Position numbers and translations under genes: made by a program. A DNA stretch of 64,000 nucleotides from an uncultured Alphaproteobacteria bacterium (lineage in GTDB: Bacteria > Pseudomonadota > Alphaproteobacteria > HIMB59 > GCA-002718135): assembly GCA_902574475.1 (NCBI GenBank), contig CACGNZ010000004.1:16739-80738 (forward strand), in the 5' to 3' direction. This document shows, one piece after another, positions 31,658 to 43,526 of the stretch. Position 1 is the stretch's first letter; every line of letters begins with the position of its first letter. The notes beneath the pieces are model-generated. The model saw only the letters and a program-made list of their open reading frames with translations. It made no database searches and was not told the DNA's origin.

Positions 31658-32716
31658 ATGGCATTTGCTGAAGATAAAATTGATATTCTTAAAAAAATTA
31701 AAGCTTCAAAATCTTTTGAAGAATTAGAAAAACTTCGATTATATTATTTAGGTAAAAAAGGATTAATACCTGAAGCTTTAAAGGGATTAAGTTTCTTGTC
31801 GATTGAAGAAAAAAAATCCAAAGGCCAGGAATTAAATATTATTAAAAAAGAAATTGAAGAAGGTATTAAAAACCAAAGAACAGAAATTGAAAATATAGAA
31901 ATTGCAAACAAGATTAATTTAGAATCAATTGATGTTACTCTACCACCTAATATATCTGAAAAAGGAAAAATACACCCAATTAGTCAAACAATATTTAATA
32001 TTATAGAAATTTTTGGAAATTTAAATTATGCAGTGGAAACAGGTCCAGATATAGAAACAGATTTTAATAATTTTACAGCTTTAAATATACCAGAACATCA
32101 TCCAGCAAGAGAAATGCAGGATACTTTTTATGTTCAAGATAATGGAGACAAAAATGTTCTTCGAACCCATACCAGTCCTGTTCAAGTGAGAACAATGCTA
32201 AACACAAAACCTCCTATTAAAATTATTGTGCCTGGCAGAACTTACAGAAGTGATTCTGATGCTACACATGCTCCTATGTTTCATCAGGTAGAAGGTTTAG
32301 TCGTTGATACAAGTTCTACTATGGTTGATTTAAAATCAACACTCGTTTCATTCTTAGAAGAATTTTTCGAAGTAAAAAACTTACAATATCGTTTTCGCCC
32401 TAGCTACTTTCCTTTTACCGAGCCTAGTGCAGAAATGGATGTAGCTTATACCAAAGTAAATAATAAAATAAAAATTGGTGAAGGAGATAAATGGTTAGAA
32501 ATATTGGGTTGTGGAATGGTCAATCCTATAGTTTTAGACAATTGTAATATAGATTCAAAACAGTATCAGGGTTTTGCTTTTGGTATGGGAATTGAGCGTT
32601 TGTCGATGCTTAAATATGGTATTACAGATTTAAGAAGTTTTTTTGATCCAAATTATAGATGGCTGGATCATTATGGTTTTAGTATATTGGATAACCAAAC
32701 AAGATCAGGGCTATAA
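31658..32716 (+). CDS. pheS: Phenylalanyl-tRNA synthetase alpha subunit
   Basis: 'HPAREMQDTFYV', 'LRTHTSPVQVRTM', 'FRPSYFPFTEPSAEMDV', 'GFAFGMGIERLSMLKYGI'. Confidence 0.96.
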   Translation: MAFAEDKIDILKKIKASKSFEELEKLRLYYLGKKGLIPEALKGLSFLSIEEKKSKGQELNIIKKEIEEGIKNQRTEIENIEIANKINLESIDVTLPPNISEKGKIHPISQTIFNIIEIFGNLNYAVETGPDIETDFNNFTALNIPEHHPAREMQDTFYVQDNGDKNVLRTHTSPVQVRTMLNTKPPIKIIVPGRTYRSDSDATHAPMFHQVEGLVVDTSSTMVDLKSTLVSFLEEFFEVKNLQYRFRPSYFPFTEPSAEMDVAYTKVNNKIKIGEGDKWLEILGCGMVNPIVLDNCNIDSKQYQGFAFGMGIERLSMLKYGITDLRSFFDPNYRWLDHYGFSILDNQTRSGL

Positions 32717-35107
32717 ATGAAATTTACACTAGACTGGCTAAAAGATCATTTAGATACTTCTGAAAATTTAAATACCATAACAGATACTCTAACCAATATT
32801 GGTTTAGAGATTGAAAGTGTAGAAGATAAATCAGAAATATTTAAGAATTTTACAGTAGCTAAAATTTTAAAAGTAGAAAAACATCCAGATGCAGATAAGC
32901 TTAAAGTATGTCAGGTTGAAACAATAAATGGAAATTATCAAGTTGTGTGTGGTGCTCCAAATGCAAGAGAAGGCATGCTTGGAATTTTTGCACCAGAAAA
33001 TAGTTACATTCCTGGAACTGACTTACATTTAAAGAAAACTAAAATTAGAGGAGTTGAGTCTTGCGGAATGCTTGTATCAGAAAGAGAGATGGGTATTTCT
33101 GATGAACACGATGGAATTATTGAACTTAAAGATAATTATAAAATTGGTGATCTATTTAGTAAAATTTTTGCAATAGATGAACCTGTTATTGAAATTAATT
33201 TAACACCAAATAGATCTGACTGTTTATCAGTCAGAGGTATCGCAAGAGATTTAGCAGCAGCAGGAATTGGTAAATTAAAAGAATTAAATTATAAAAAATC
33301 AAAAGAATCATTCAAAAGCCCAATTACGTGGAAAAAAGAATTTCAAAATAATAATCTATGTCCTGGAGTAGCAGGTCGATATTTCAAAAATGTCAAAAAT
33401 GTAGAAAGCCCTAAATGGCTTCAAGATAGATTAACCGCAATCGGATTAAGACCCATTTCAGCTCTTGTTGACATTACAAATTATATTACCTTTGACTTAG
33501 GAAGACCACTTCATGTTTACGATGCTGATAAAGTGTCAGGCAATTTAACAATGCGATTAGCCAACAAAAATGAGGAATGTTTAGCATTAAATGAAGTTAA
33601 TTATAAATGTGACATTGACATGATTGTAATTTCTGATGACGAAAAAAAACTTCATGGAATCGGTGGAGTTATGGGTGGTCTCGATAGTGGTTGTAGTATG
33701 GAGACTAAAAATGTCTTTCTAGAAGTTGCCTTATTTGATCCGATTTCTGTAACTAAAACTGGAAGAAAACTAAATCTTCAAAGTGATGCACGTTACCGTT
33801 TTGAAAGAGGGATTGATACTGATTCTATCTATTGGGGTGTCGATGCAGCAACTCAAATGATTTTGAAATTATGTGGAGGAGAAGTAAGTGAGTTCGTTTC
33901 TTCAGAAATCAATATAGATAAAACTAAGCCATTCATGTTTGATACAAATAAAGTGAAAACTTATGGTGGTATAGAAATTAATAATAAGGAACAGGAAAAA
34001 ATATTACTTTCACTTGGTTTCTCTGTTAATGAAAAAAAATCAAAATTTGAAATTCAAAGTCCTACTTTTAGACCAGATATTGTTGGTGAGGCAGATATCG
34101 TCGAAGAAATAATTAGAATTTATGGTTATAATAAAATTCCTCTAAAAAAAGTAACTAATCAAGAAGAAAAAAAGCAGATTTTAAATACTAAAACTAAAAC
34201 TTTTTATAAAAGCAAAAAAACTATAGCTCATAATGGATATTCTGAAGTTGTAACATGGTCATTTATGGATGAAAAAAAAGCAAAAATTATTTCAGATGAA
34301 ATAATTAGTTTAAAAAATCCAATAAGTACCGATTTGAACACAATGAGACCATCAACGCTTCCAAATTTATTAGAAGCAATAAATCAAAATAAAGCAAGAA
34401 TGTACTTGAGAGCTAAAATATTTGAAGTAGGTCCAAACTTTTCTAAATCATTACCAGACCAACAAGAAAATGTTGCTACTGCTATAGCTTATGGCTCATC
34501 TGATGAACAAAACTGGTTATCGAACAAAAAAAATATTGATGTCTTTAGTATAAAGGCTGATTTATTTTCTATATTAGCAAACTTAAATGTACCTATAGAT
34601 AATTTGTTATATGAAAAACTTGAAGGTCAAATCTATCATCCTGGTAAGTCATCTTCTTTAAGGCTTGGTAAAAACAAAATAGCTAATTTTGGAGAGCTGC
34701 ATCCAATTCTATTAAAAACAATGGATGTTAATTTTAAGGTATTTGGTTTTGAAATATATTTGGAGAATATTTCACAATTTCAAGAAAATAAATCTTTCTC
34801 TAAAGGTGGTTTTGCTAATAATCCTTATCAAATGGTTGAAAGAGATTTTGCCTTTCTGTTTCCAAAAGATGTTAAGGCTAGTGAGATAATTAAAAAAGTA
34901 AAAAAAATAGACAAAAATATAATTCAAAATGTAACAATATTTGATGTTTATGATGGCGATAAACTTCCAGAAAATAAAAAAAGTATTGCTTTTAGGGTAT
35001 TACTGCAACCTCAAGATAAAACATTCAACGATCAAGAAATTGAGGAATTATCAAATAAAATAATAGATGAAATATCTAAATCACTTGATGCATCTATAAG
35101 AAACTAA
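32717..35107 (+). CDS. pheT: Phenylalanyl-tRNA synthetase beta subunit
   Basis: '[13 protein letters not shown]', tRNA-binding domain '[14 protein letters not shown]', B5 domain, ferredoxin-fold anticodon-binding C-terminus. Confidence 0.96.
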   Translation: MKFTLDWLKDHLDTSENLNTITDTLTNIGLEIESVEDKSEIFKNFTVAKILKVEKHPDADKLKVCQVETINGNYQVVCGAPNAREGMLGIFAPENSYIPGTDLHLKKTKIRGVESCGMLVSEREMGISDEHDGIIELKDNYKIGDLFSKIFAIDEPVIEINLTPNRSDCLSVRGIARDLAAAGIGKLKELNYKKSKESFKSPITWKKEFQNNNLCPGVAGRYFKNVKNVESPKWLQDRLTAIGLRPISALVDITNYITFDLGRPLHVYDADKVSGNLTMRLANKNEECLALNEVNYKCDIDMIVISDDEKKLHGIGGVMGGLDSGCSMETKNVFLEVALFDPISVTKTGRKLNLQSDARYRFERGIDTDSIYWGVDAATQMILKLCGGEVSEFVSSEINIDKTKPFMFDTNKVKTYGGIEINNKEQEKILLSLGFSVNEKKSKFEIQSPTFRPDIVGEADIVEEIIRIYGYNKIPLKKVTNQEEKKQILNTKTKTFYKSKKTIAHNGYSEVVTWSFMDEKKAKIISDEIISLKNPISTDLNTMRPSTLPNLLEAINQNKARMYLRAKIFEVGPNFSKSLPDQQENVATAIAYGSSDEQNWLSNKKNIDVFSIKADLFSILANLNVPIDNLLYEKLEGQIYHPGKSSSLRLGKNKIANFGELHPILLKTMDVNFKVFGFEIYLENISQFQENKSFSKGGFANNPYQMVERDFAFLFPKDVKASEIIKKVKKIDKNIIQNVTIFDVYDGDKLPENKKSIAFRVLLQPQDKTFNDQEIEELSNKIIDEISKSLDASIRN

Positions 35108-36909
35108 TGACAGAACTTACTTCTATTCGTAATTTCTCCATAGTTGCTCACATAGATCATGGGAAATCAACTTTAGCCGATAGGCTCATACAGTTTTGTG
35201 GAGGTCTAACTGATAGAGAGATGAAAGAACAGGTTTTAGACTCAATGGAATTAGAAAGAGAAAGAGGTATTACAATTAAGGCTCAAACAGTGAGACTTTC
35301 GTACAAATCAAATGATGGCAAGACTTACATACTTAATATTATGGATACCCCAGGTCATGTTGATTTTTCTTATGAGGTATCCAGATCCTTAGCTGCATGT
35401 GAGGGATCTTTATTAATAGTAGATTCTACACAAGGTGTTGAAGCTCAAACATTAGCTAATGCCTATCAAGCAATTAATAATGATCATGAAATACTGACTG
35501 TCCTAAATAAAATTGATCTTCCTTCCTCTGAGCCAGATAAAATAAAATCACAAATTGAAGATGTGCTAGGTATTGAAACTGAAAATGCTTCTCTTGTTTC
35601 AGCTAAAACAGGTGCAGGCATTGAAGATTTATTAAATAAAATTATAACACTTCTTCCATCTCCATCAGGTGAAAAAAGTAAAGAATTGAAATGTATGTTA
35701 GTTGATAGTTGGTATGACAGCTATCTTGGTGTGGTTGTACTTTTAAGGGTTATAAATGGAGAGCTAAAAAAAGGTCAGAAAATTAGATTTATGGCAACAG
35801 GTGCCACATACACAATTGATAGAGTAGGAATATTTTCTCCTAAGGCAACTGAAGTTGATAGACTAGGGCCTGGAGAAATAGGTTTTATAAATTCAGGTAT
35901 TAAAAGTGTTTCTGATTGTAAAGTTGGCGACACAATAACAGATGATAAACTTCCAACTGAAGAAGTGCTTCCAGGTTTTAAACCATCCCAACCTGTAGTT
36001 TTTTGTGGAATGTTTCCTATTGATTCAGATGACTATGAACATATGCGAGATAGCATGTCTAAACTTGCTTTGAATGACTCAAGTTTTTCTTATGAACCAG
36101 AAGTAAGTCCTGCATTAGGGTATGGTTTTCGTTGTGGTTTTTTGGGCTTACTTCATTTAGAAATTATCAGAGACCGATTTGAAAGAGAATTTAATCTAGA
36201 ACTTGTTACTACAGCACCATCAGTAGTTTATAAAATATTGATGAAAGATGGATCAACTATAAATCTTCATAATCCCACTGATATGCCTGATCCAGTAAAA
36301 ATTGAAAATATTTCTGAGCCTTGGATAAAGGCTACAATAATAGTACCTGAAGAATTTTTAGGATCAGTCTTAGAGTTATGCACTTCTAAAAGAGGTATTC
36401 AGCTAAATATGAGTTATGCAGGTAACAGACCATTAGTTGAGTATAAACTTCCACTTAATGAAGTTGTTTTTGATTTTTATGATAGACTAAAATCAATTAC
36501 AAAAGGTTACGCAAGTTTTGATTATGAAATTACAGGTTATGAAGTGAATAATTTAGTTAAGGTAGGCATACTCATTAATGGAGATCCTGTTGATGCATTA
36601 TCATTAATTGTTCATAAAGATAGGTCTGAGCAAAGAGGTAGGGCACTTTGTGAAAGATTAAAAGATTTAATTCCTAGACAACAATTCAAAGTTGCAATCC
36701 AAGCAGCTATTGGGGGTAAAGTAATTGCACGTGAAACTGTTGCTTCTTTTAGAAAAGATGTAACTCAAAAACTTTACGGCGGTGATGTAACAAGAAAAAA
36801 TAAACTTTTAGATAAGCAAAAAAAAGGTAAAAAAAGAATGAGACAGTTTGGAAAAGTAGATATTCCACAAAACACTTTTTTAAATGCATTAAAAATGAAT
36901 AATAATTAA
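35107..36909 (+). CDS. lepA: Elongation factor 4
   Basis: '[23 protein letters not shown]', '[22 protein letters not shown]', C-terminal '[13 protein letters not shown]'. Confidence 0.97.
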   Translation: MTELTSIRNFSIVAHIDHGKSTLADRLIQFCGGLTDREMKEQVLDSMELERERGITIKAQTVRLSYKSNDGKTYILNIMDTPGHVDFSYEVSRSLAACEGSLLIVDSTQGVEAQTLANAYQAINNDHEILTVLNKIDLPSSEPDKIKSQIEDVLGIETENASLVSAKTGAGIEDLLNKIITLLPSPSGEKSKELKCMLVDSWYDSYLGVVVLLRVINGELKKGQKIRFMATGATYTIDRVGIFSPKATEVDRLGPGEIGFINSGIKSVSDCKVGDTITDDKLPTEEVLPGFKPSQPVVFCGMFPIDSDDYEHMRDSMSKLALNDSSFSYEPEVSPALGYGFRCGFLGLLHLEIIRDRFEREFNLELVTTAPSVVYKILMKDGSTINLHNPTDMPDPVKIENISEPWIKATIIVPEEFLGSVLELCTSKRGIQLNMSYAGNRPLVEYKLPLNEVVFDFYDRLKSITKGYASFDYEITGYEVNNLVKVGILINGDPVDALSLIVHKDRSEQRGRALCERLKDLIPRQQFKVAIQAAIGGKVIARETVASFRKDVTQKLYGGDVTRKNKLLDKQKKGKKRMRQFGKVDIPQNTFLNALKMNNN

Positions 36910-38408
36910 AAATTAATTCTTTCTATAACTTGTCCATTTATTATTGGTGGCCATATACTATATCTTTTTTCATACCAAAAAATTTTAAAAATATTTTCTA
37001 ATACAAAGTATAATAAAACTAATAAAAGAATTGTTCTTATATATACTTTTATTGATTTAAAATTTTCTCTCATTAACTTTAACCAAAAAGGAGTTAAAAT
37101 TACAATGATAAGTGTTAAATTATAAAATATACCAAATCGATATGCTGGTGCAAAAATAAACCAAATAAGATTAGCAATAATAATTAAAATAAATAATGTT
37201 AAATAACTATATTTTTTTTTAATATTGAAAAATAAAGCTTCCTTCTCTTTCTTTAATTTAATATGAAAATAAAATATGGGCATTAATAATATAATGAAAT
37301 AAATTAAGTAAGTTTCTAGTATTTTATTAAAATGATTATGAAACCAGATACTTATCCAACTAAAACCTTCAACGCTAATTTTGGTATTAATGTCCCCTTT
37401 GGCGAAAGATTCTATATTATATGTTTCCTGTATTGCTAACTCATTATTTTGAAAACAAGTTATCTCTTGAGGCCATATTAAACAACCACTTATGTTATAA
37501 TTTTGAAAAAACCAAATAACTATTATCAAAAAAGGTATTAATAAATTCAATAAATTTATTTTATAATAATCAATTTTATGAATTATTATAAATAGATAGA
37601 GAAATATTAATGTATTTGTTATTTTAAACACAAAAGCACTAAATGATAAAATCAATACAATAAATAAAAGATTATTTGAGTAATTTTCATTTCTATCAAA
37701 ACTTTTATAAAAAATTATATAAAATACGTAAATTAATATAAGAAAACCGGGAATATCTGTGCCAAAATCTTTGTAATTATTAAGAACACCCAAAAGAAAA
37801 ATTAGAATAAATAAGGCACTAATTCCAAGATTATAATTTTGTTCTTTTATAGATCTTTTGTATAAGTAATAACTATCGTAAACAGTCATTGAATACAAAA
37901 TTGAACCCAACACAAAGTAAGTACTAGTAAAAATATTATAAGTGTATACTCCATTTAAGAAAAGCCAGAATGAGTTATAGCTAATTCTTCTATCATGCTC
38001 AATTTCGAATAACGTTTTAGATTTAAAGTTATTAATTGTCTCTAAATGATAATTAAAATCATCACTTACTCCAGCATATATAGATAAGATTGATGCAAAT
38101 AAAACTATAAAGAAAATAAATAATAAATTTTTTTTTCTAAAATATTCTTTATCTGAAGAATAAATATAAAAAAAAAATCCAAGAAATAAAATAACTAATG
38201 TTATATTGTTTGTTAAAGGAAAAAAAAAATTTACAATTCCTGATATAATTCCAACAAAAAATAAACCTTGAACGAAGATTGTATTTTTTAAACATAAAAT
38301 ATTATAATTATTATTAATAATTTTTGAAAATACAATTCCGTATCCTAAGAGACTCAATAAAGTAAAAAAAATATATATTGGTAAAATAATAATATTTACA
38401 ATAAACAT
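36906..38408 (-). CDS. Polytopic membrane protein of surface-glycan island, unknown function
   Basis: 500 aa, many hydrophobic helices, no clear family motif; located in glycan gene block. Confidence 0.6.
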   Translation of the reverse strand: MFIVNIIILPIYIFFTLLSLLGYGIVFSKIINNNYNILCLKNTIFVQGLFFVGIISGIVNFFFPLTNNITLVILFLGFFFYIYSSDKEYFRKKNLLFIFFIVLFASILSIYAGVSDDFNYHLETINNFKSKTLFEIEHDRRISYNSFWLFLNGVYTYNIFTSTYFVLGSILYSMTVYDSYYLYKRSIKEQNYNLGISALFILIFLLGVLNNYKDFGTDIPGFLILIYVFYIIFYKSFDRNENYSNNLLFIVLILSFSAFVFKITNTLIFLYLFIIIHKIDYYKINLLNLLIPFLIIVIWFFQNYNISGCLIWPQEITCFQNNELAIQETYNIESFAKGDINTKISVEGFSWISIWFHNHFNKILETYLIYFIILLMPIFYFHIKLKKEKEALFFNIKKKYSYLTLFILIIIANLIWFIFAPAYRFGIFYNLTLIIVILTPFWLKLMRENFKSIKVYIRTILLLVLLYFVLENIFKIFWYEKRYSIWPPIINGQVIERINF

Positions 38409-38421
38409 AAAAGTTATTTTA

Positions 38422-39321
38422 TTAGCAATTATAATATTTTTCTAAAATTTTTACAGTTTTACATGATGAATCTATCAAACTGTCACAATAATTGTGGTCA
38501 TTTTGTTCAATTAATTCATTAAATTTTGTTAGTAATGAATTAAGAGGAGTTTCTGAATTCTTATAAATTAAGTTATCATCTAAATATACTTTATGATTAA
38601 TAAGATCACATTTTAAATACTTACCATTATCTAAAATTATCTTTAATACTCTACTTTTATTTTTAAATAAATTTCCCGTCAATATTCTAACATTTATTTT
38701 TTTATTAATATTAAAATTAAATTTAGCAACGATTCCATTGCCATATAAATTATTCTTACGAATTTCTTTAAAATTACTTTCAAATAATTTATCTTCAGGA
38801 AACAAATTATGTATTAGTGATATGGAGTGAAATCCCCAATCCCAAATTGGATTTATTTTATTTCTAAATTGACCAAAACTACCTTCATTTATTAGCACTC
38901 TTTTAATTTTATTTTTATTGAAATTAACAAATTTTTTTATCTCATTAAATGAACTTGAAAAAACGTTGCTTAAATTTGGTAAAATTATACTCTTATTTGC
39001 TTTATATATTTTCTTTATTTCTAAACTTGACTGATAAGAATTACTTAGAGGTTTTTCTAATATTAATGGTATTTTTTTAAAATTACTTAACTTTATTACT
39101 TCTAAATTGGTCTCTGGTAAAGCAGCTATATATATACAATCTAAATCTTTATTATCTAACATTTCATTAATACTATTAAATATATTTATATTTTTAGAAA
39201 TGTTATTGTTTCTTTTTCTACAGACAATACTTTTCAAATTAAAATTTATATGTTTTTCAATTTCTTTAGAAACAATTTTTGACCAATTTCCACAACCGAC
39301 TAAACCAATGTTATACGGCAT
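38422..39321 (-). CDS. Gfo/Idh/MocA-family oxidoreductase
   Basis: N-terminal Rossmann 'NIGLVGCGNWSKIVSKEI', 'LDCIYIAALPETNLEVIKL', 'LILEKPLS'. Confidence 0.88.
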   Translation of the reverse strand: MPYNIGLVGCGNWSKIVSKEIEKHINFNLKSIVCRKRNNNISKNINIFNSINEMLDNKDLDCIYIAALPETNLEVIKLSNFKKIPLILEKPLSNSYQSSLEIKKIYKANKSIILPNLSNVFSSSFNEIKKFVNFNKNKIKRVLINEGSFGQFRNKINPIWDWGFHSISLIHNLFPEDKLFESNFKEIRKNNLYGNGIVAKFNFNINKKINVRILTGNLFKNKSRVLKIILDNGKYLKCDLINHKVYLDDNLIYKNSETPLNSLLTKFNELIEQNDHNYCDSLIDSSCKTVKILEKYYNC

Positions 39322-39328
39322 ATAAATA

Positions 39329-40360
39329 TCAGAATTTATAGTTTTCAGAAGCCCATAACAAATAATTCTTTAATCCTTTTTGTAATGTTACTTTTGGTTT
39401 GTATTTTAAATCTTTAATGGCTTTATTTATATTCGGACTTCGTCTTTGAGGCTCATCTTTAGGATATGAACTAGGATATTTAATTATTTTTGATTTAATT
39501 TTATTTTTAGCTAGATTTTTGAAAATTTTCACTATTTCTTTAACTGATATTTCTGGTTTTGTATTTCCAATATTATAAGCCTCTCCTGATTTTCCTAGAG
39601 CAGTAACTCTTAAAAAACCTTCAATGGCATCACTAATATAACAATAAGTTCTTGTTTGATTTCCAGTGCCATAAATTCTAAGTGCTTTATTATTTAAAAT
39701 ATTGCTTATAAAATTAGGAAATATCCTGTAATCATTTTGTCTCATTCCAGGTCCATAAACATTAAATGGCCTTATTATGTTTGTATGTATATCAAAATAA
39801 TTTTTATAAATATAACAATAAGTTTCTCCTAATCGCTTACTTTCATCATAGCATGACCTTGGGCCCATCGAAGTAAGATTTCCATTATAATTTTCATTTG
39901 TAGGGACATTTTTAGAATCAGGGTCTCCATATATTTCACTTGTACTAAAATAAATTAATTTTGATTTATTTTTTTTTGCTAAAGCAAGGCAATTTTTTAT
40001 ACCTTGTATTGTTACTTCAATTGTTTCAAGAGGTTCCTTTCTATAATAAAAAGGACTTGCAATACCAGCGGCATGAATAATTACATTAAATTTTTTTTTT
40101 GAATAAAATTTTTTAGAAACATCTTTTTTCACAAAATGAATATTTTTATCGTTAGCTGATTTGTCTATATTTTTATCAAATACAGTTAGATTAATCGGGT
40201 TTTTAATGATTTCGTTGTATCTTCTAAAAACTTCTACAAAATATCGTCCTAAAAAACCATTACCTCCTGTTAATAGAATTTTTTTCCCTTTGTAGAATGG
40301 TAAAATATCGTATGTATTTTTAATTATTTCATCAATATCCGAATCTATAAAATGTTTCAT
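39329..40360 (-). CDS. NAD-dependent sugar-nucleotide epimerase/decarboxylase, UDP-glucuronate decarboxylase (UXS)-like
   Basis: 'ILLTGGNGFLGRYFVEVF', 'GPRSCYDESKRLGETYCY', 'RPFNVYGPGMR', 'RTYCYISDAIEGFL'. Confidence 0.85.
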   Translation of the reverse strand: MKHFIDSDIDEIIKNTYDILPFYKGKKILLTGGNGFLGRYFVEVFRRYNEIIKNPINLTVFDKNIDKSANDKNIHFVKKDVSKKFYSKKKFNVIIHAAGIASPFYYRKEPLETIEVTIQGIKNCLALAKKNKSKLIYFSTSEIYGDPDSKNVPTNENYNGNLTSMGPRSCYDESKRLGETYCYIYKNYFDIHTNIIRPFNVYGPGMRQNDYRIFPNFISNILNNKALRIYGTGNQTRTYCYISDAIEGFLRVTALGKSGEAYNIGNTKPEISVKEIVKIFKNLAKNKIKSKIIKYPSSYPKDEPQRRSPNINKAIKDLKYKPKVTLQKGLKNYLLWASENYKF

Positions 40361-41541
40361 TTTAAAGTTTTAAAAGGAATTGGTTTAAAAAAAGTTACCT
40401 TGTATTTTTTAAATTTATTTTTTATATCTTTAAAATATTCGTAAGCAAACACAACAACAATATCTATTTTATTGTTAATATTACCTTTTCTTGGTAGAAT
40501 TTTTATATGAGAACCTGGTGTATATTTATTTTGTTTAATTGGGCTATCATCAATAATGTATTCTATTAATTTATCATTTATTTTTGCAAAATTTGTAATA
40601 GTTGAAACTCTGGCTGGAGATCCATATCCAATAATTTTTTTTCCTTTAGATCTCAATTCTTTAAGACTGTTTCGTAATTTATTTGATTCTAACAACATTC
40701 TTGTATTAATTTTTTTAAAATTCTTAATATTTAATTGTAAGTTTTCTCTTTTTAGAATTTTCACACACCTTTGTGTCATTTTTGTAAATTTTGAATTTTT
40801 AATATACAATCTTAAGGAGCCTCCATGAATATCAATAATCTCAATATCATATAGGCTCATATCAAACTTCTTAAACATATAATTGATCGTATTTGCAGAG
40901 TAATAAAATGGTCTATCAAAATAAAATCTTTCATACTCTAAGTTTTTTAAAAAATTATATAAATATTCTATTTCAATAATTAGGGTGCCTTCTTTCTTAA
41001 GAAAAAATTTGGTATTTTTTACAAACTCAATTGGATTTTCAAGATGAGTTATAACACTGGATGCTACAATTGCATCTGGTTTGGAATTATTTTTCAATAT
41101 TTTTCTAATAATATTTTTATCATAAAAACCAATATAGGTTTCTAACCCCCTATCATTTGCAATTTTACCAACATTTATAGATGGATCTATTCCTATGGCC
41201 TTTACTTTATTTTTTTTAAGAGGCTCAAGCAATATTCCATCGTTTGAACCTATATCTATTACAAATTTATATTTTTTAAGTTTTTTAGCTAAATTAAAAA
41301 AATGTCTTTTAAGACTTTTATTTATTGAAGATAAATAAAAATATTCATTGAACATTAATTTTCTACTAATAATATTTTTGATTTGAGCGCATTTACATTT
41401 TTTACAAAAATAAACTGATAATTTATATTTTTTTTCTTTTTTAACTTCTAATTTATTTTTTGGGTATTTATTTGCTAATGGTTGTCTATTTAAATTAAAT
41501 ATTTCAAAAGTTTTTTTTGTATTACAAATTCTACATTCCAT
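40357..41541 (-). CDS. Class I SAM-dependent methyltransferase with N-terminal Zn-binding and C-terminal domain (sugar C-methyltransferase family, NovU/TylCIII-like)
   Basis: 'CRICNTKKTFEIFNLNRQPLANKY...YFCKKCKCAQIKN', SAM motif 'FVIDIGSNDGILLEPLK', C-terminal 'KKIIGYGSPARVST'. Confidence 0.85.
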   Translation of the reverse strand: MECRICNTKKTFEIFNLNRQPLANKYPKNKLEVKKEKKYKLSVYFCKKCKCAQIKNIISRKLMFNEYFYLSSINKSLKRHFFNLAKKLKKYKFVIDIGSNDGILLEPLKKNKVKAIGIDPSINVGKIANDRGLETYIGFYDKNIIRKILKNNSKPDAIVASSVITHLENPIEFVKNTKFFLKKEGTLIIEIEYLYNFLKNLEYERFYFDRPFYYSANTINYMFKKFDMSLYDIEIIDIHGGSLRLYIKNSKFTKMTQRCVKILKRENLQLNIKNFKKINTRMLLESNKLRNSLKELRSKGKKIIGYGSPARVSTITNFAKINDKLIEYIIDDSPIKQNKYTPGSHIKILPRKGNINNKIDIVVVFAYEYFKDIKNKFKKYKVTFFKPIPFKTLK

Positions 41542-41542
41542 T

Positions 41543-42247
41543 TTAAAATAATGTTTTAAATCTTGTTATCAAAATCCAATAAACCACTGAAAACACATGA
41601 TAGTATCTTATTTTTTTACCTTCATCATATCTTCTAGCATCATAATTTATACCTATTTCATAAATTTTTTTAGAATTTTTCATTAAGAAAGTTAGAATCT
41701 CTGCATGCTGACCCCATTTAAATGATTTCAATTTTTCTACCATTAGATTATTTTTTTTATAAACAATGTAACAACAATATATATCTGAGAATGTTGTATT
41801 ATTTAGAACATTAAATAATATTGTTATAAATTTGTTACCAACCATATGCCAAAAATTTAGCACACTTCTTTGATTACCTATAAACCTACTACCTATAACA
41901 AGATCTGCATTATATTTCTCGATTTTAGTTAAAAACATTTTTAGGTCAAAAGGATCATACTCTAAATCAGCATCTTGAAATACAACATATTCAAAATTTG
42001 CTGATTTTAACCCCTCTATTACTGCTTTACCTTTTCCACTATTTTTTGAAAGATTAATAAGTTTTGTATATAATTTTGTATTCTTTTCTAAAATCTTCTG
42101 AGTGTTATCAGTCGATCCATCATTTATAATAATTATTTCAATCTCTGCATCATTTTTGAGAACACTTATTTTTTGAAGAATGCTCAAAATAGTTTTTTCT
42201 TCGTTAAAAACTGGTACAATTATACTTAATCTAATTTTATTTTTCAC
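41543..42247 (-). CDS. Glycosyltransferase family 2 (dolichyl-phosphate mannosyltransferase-like)
   Basis: 'LSIIVPVFNEEKTILSILQKI', 'EIIIINDGSTDNTQKIL', 'VVFQDADLEYDP'. Confidence 0.88.
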   Translation of the reverse strand: MKNKIRLSIIVPVFNEEKTILSILQKISVLKNDAEIEIIIINDGSTDNTQKILEKNTKLYTKLINLSKNSGKGKAVIEGLKSANFEYVVFQDADLEYDPFDLKMFLTKIEKYNADLVIGSRFIGNQRSVLNFWHMVGNKFITILFNVLNNTTFSDIYCCYIVYKKNNLMVEKLKSFKWGQHAEILTFLMKNSKKIYEIGINYDARRYDEGKKIRYYHVFSVVYWILITRFKTLF

Positions 42248-42293
42248 TAGATAACAATATTTTAATTTTCTATAAAGTAAACAAATTAGTAAA

Positions 42294-42383
42294 GGAGAGA
42301 TGTGAGAGCGGTTTAATCAGCACGCTTGGAAAGCGTGTGTAGTAGTAATACTACCGAGGGTTCGAATCCCTCTCTCTCCGCCA
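42294..42383 (+). tRNA. tRNA-Ser, anticodon GGA, CCA encoded
   Basis: Acceptor GGAGAGA/TCTCTCC + G + CCA, anticodon stem CACGCTT-GGA-AAGCGTG, long variable arm GTAGTA..TACTAC, T-arm GAGGG TTCGAAT CCCTC. Confidence 0.96.
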
Positions 42384-42396
42384 GATATAAATCGTA

Positions 42397-43524
42397 ATGA
42401 AAAATTTTGTTTCTAATATATTTTCTATTTTGATCATTACTATATTGCTAGATTTATTTCTTACATATTTTATATTTTCTAAATTTAATTTTAATGAAAA
42501 AATTTATCCAAAGCTAGATCATAGGATCGCCAATATAAACTACCATCATTCATTTAGAGAAAATGTTTCTACTTATGATTATTGGGGTACATACAGATAT
42601 ATTTTTAAAACTAATTCTCTTGGTTTTAAGGATAGATATAATAGAGAAATTAAAAAACTTACAAATTCAAAAAAAAGAGTAATTATTATAGGAGATTCAT
42701 TTACTGAAGGGATAGGTTATGAATATGACAATACGTTTGTTGGACTTTTAGATAATCATATGCTTAATAAAAATATTGAAATACTAAATGCTGGTGTGGC
42801 CAGTCAATCACCTATAATTTATTTTAAAAAAATAAAATATCTACTTGAGGAAAAAAATATTAATTTCGATGAACTGATAGTTTTCTTGGATATTTCTGAT
42901 ATACCTGACGAATACTATTATAATATTGATTTCAATAATTATCAGAATAAACATTTTAATTTAAGGGAATTTCTTCAAGAATTTTTAATTAAAAAATCGA
43001 CATTATATTTATTTTTTGATGTAATTTTTGATAAAATAAATTTAAAAAAAGAAAAATATATTTCAAAATATAAAGCATCTAAAGAATTTAATTTAGATTT
43101 TTTTAAAACTAATAATGAGAAAATCAATTTATACAAATCTTTAAATGTTAAACGTGGCATGTGGAGTCATGATATTAATGCGTGGAATCTACATGGTACA
43201 AAAGGAAGAGAGCTTGCAGATCTATATTTAAGTAAACTTTTTGATTTATGTAAAAAAAATAAAATCAAATTTACGCTTGCAATATATCCGTGGCCAATTC
43301 ATATCTTTTATGATCACGACTCAAGTTTTCACAGAGATTATTGGGCTGATTGGGCAAAAAACAAAAATATAAAATTTATTGATTTTTTTAATTATTTTTT
43401 GAATGATAATTCTGAAGAAACAATTGAAAATTTTTTTATCAGCGGTGATATACATTGGAATAAAGATGGTCATATTTTTGTTCACGAAATAATGATGAAA
43501 GAATATTTTAAAAATATGGAATAA
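42397..43524 (+). CDS. SGNH/GDSL-type hydrolase with N-terminal TM segment
   Basis: 'RVIIIGDSFTEGIGYE' block I, C-terminal 'SGDIHWNKDGHIFVHEIM' (D-x-H block V). Confidence 0.75.
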   Translation: MKNFVSNIFSILIITILLDLFLTYFIFSKFNFNEKIYPKLDHRIANINYHHSFRENVSTYDYWGTYRYIFKTNSLGFKDRYNREIKKLTNSKKRVIIIGDSFTEGIGYEYDNTFVGLLDNHMLNKNIEILNAGVASQSPIIYFKKIKYLLEEKNINFDELIVFLDISDIPDEYYYNIDFNNYQNKHFNLREFLQEFLIKKSTLYLFFDVIFDKINLKKEKYISKYKASKEFNLDFFKTNNEKINLYKSLNVKRGMWSHDINAWNLHGTKGRELADLYLSKLFDLCKKNKIKFTLAIYPWPIHIFYDHDSSFHRDYWADWAKNKNIKFIDFFNYFLNDNSEETIENFFISGDIHWNKDGHIFVHEIMMKEYFKNME

Positions 43525-43526
43525 TT

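Noticed and set aside
38160-38230. A10 homopolymer tracts as phase-variation switches
   Set aside because: Runs of this length are expected several times per 64 kb at this base composition; mentioned only as a minor note in a finding.
42384-43526. Integrase, transposase or CRISPR associated with the tRNA-Ser locus
   Set aside because: No such gene or repeat array seen; the insertion holds only the SGNH gene.
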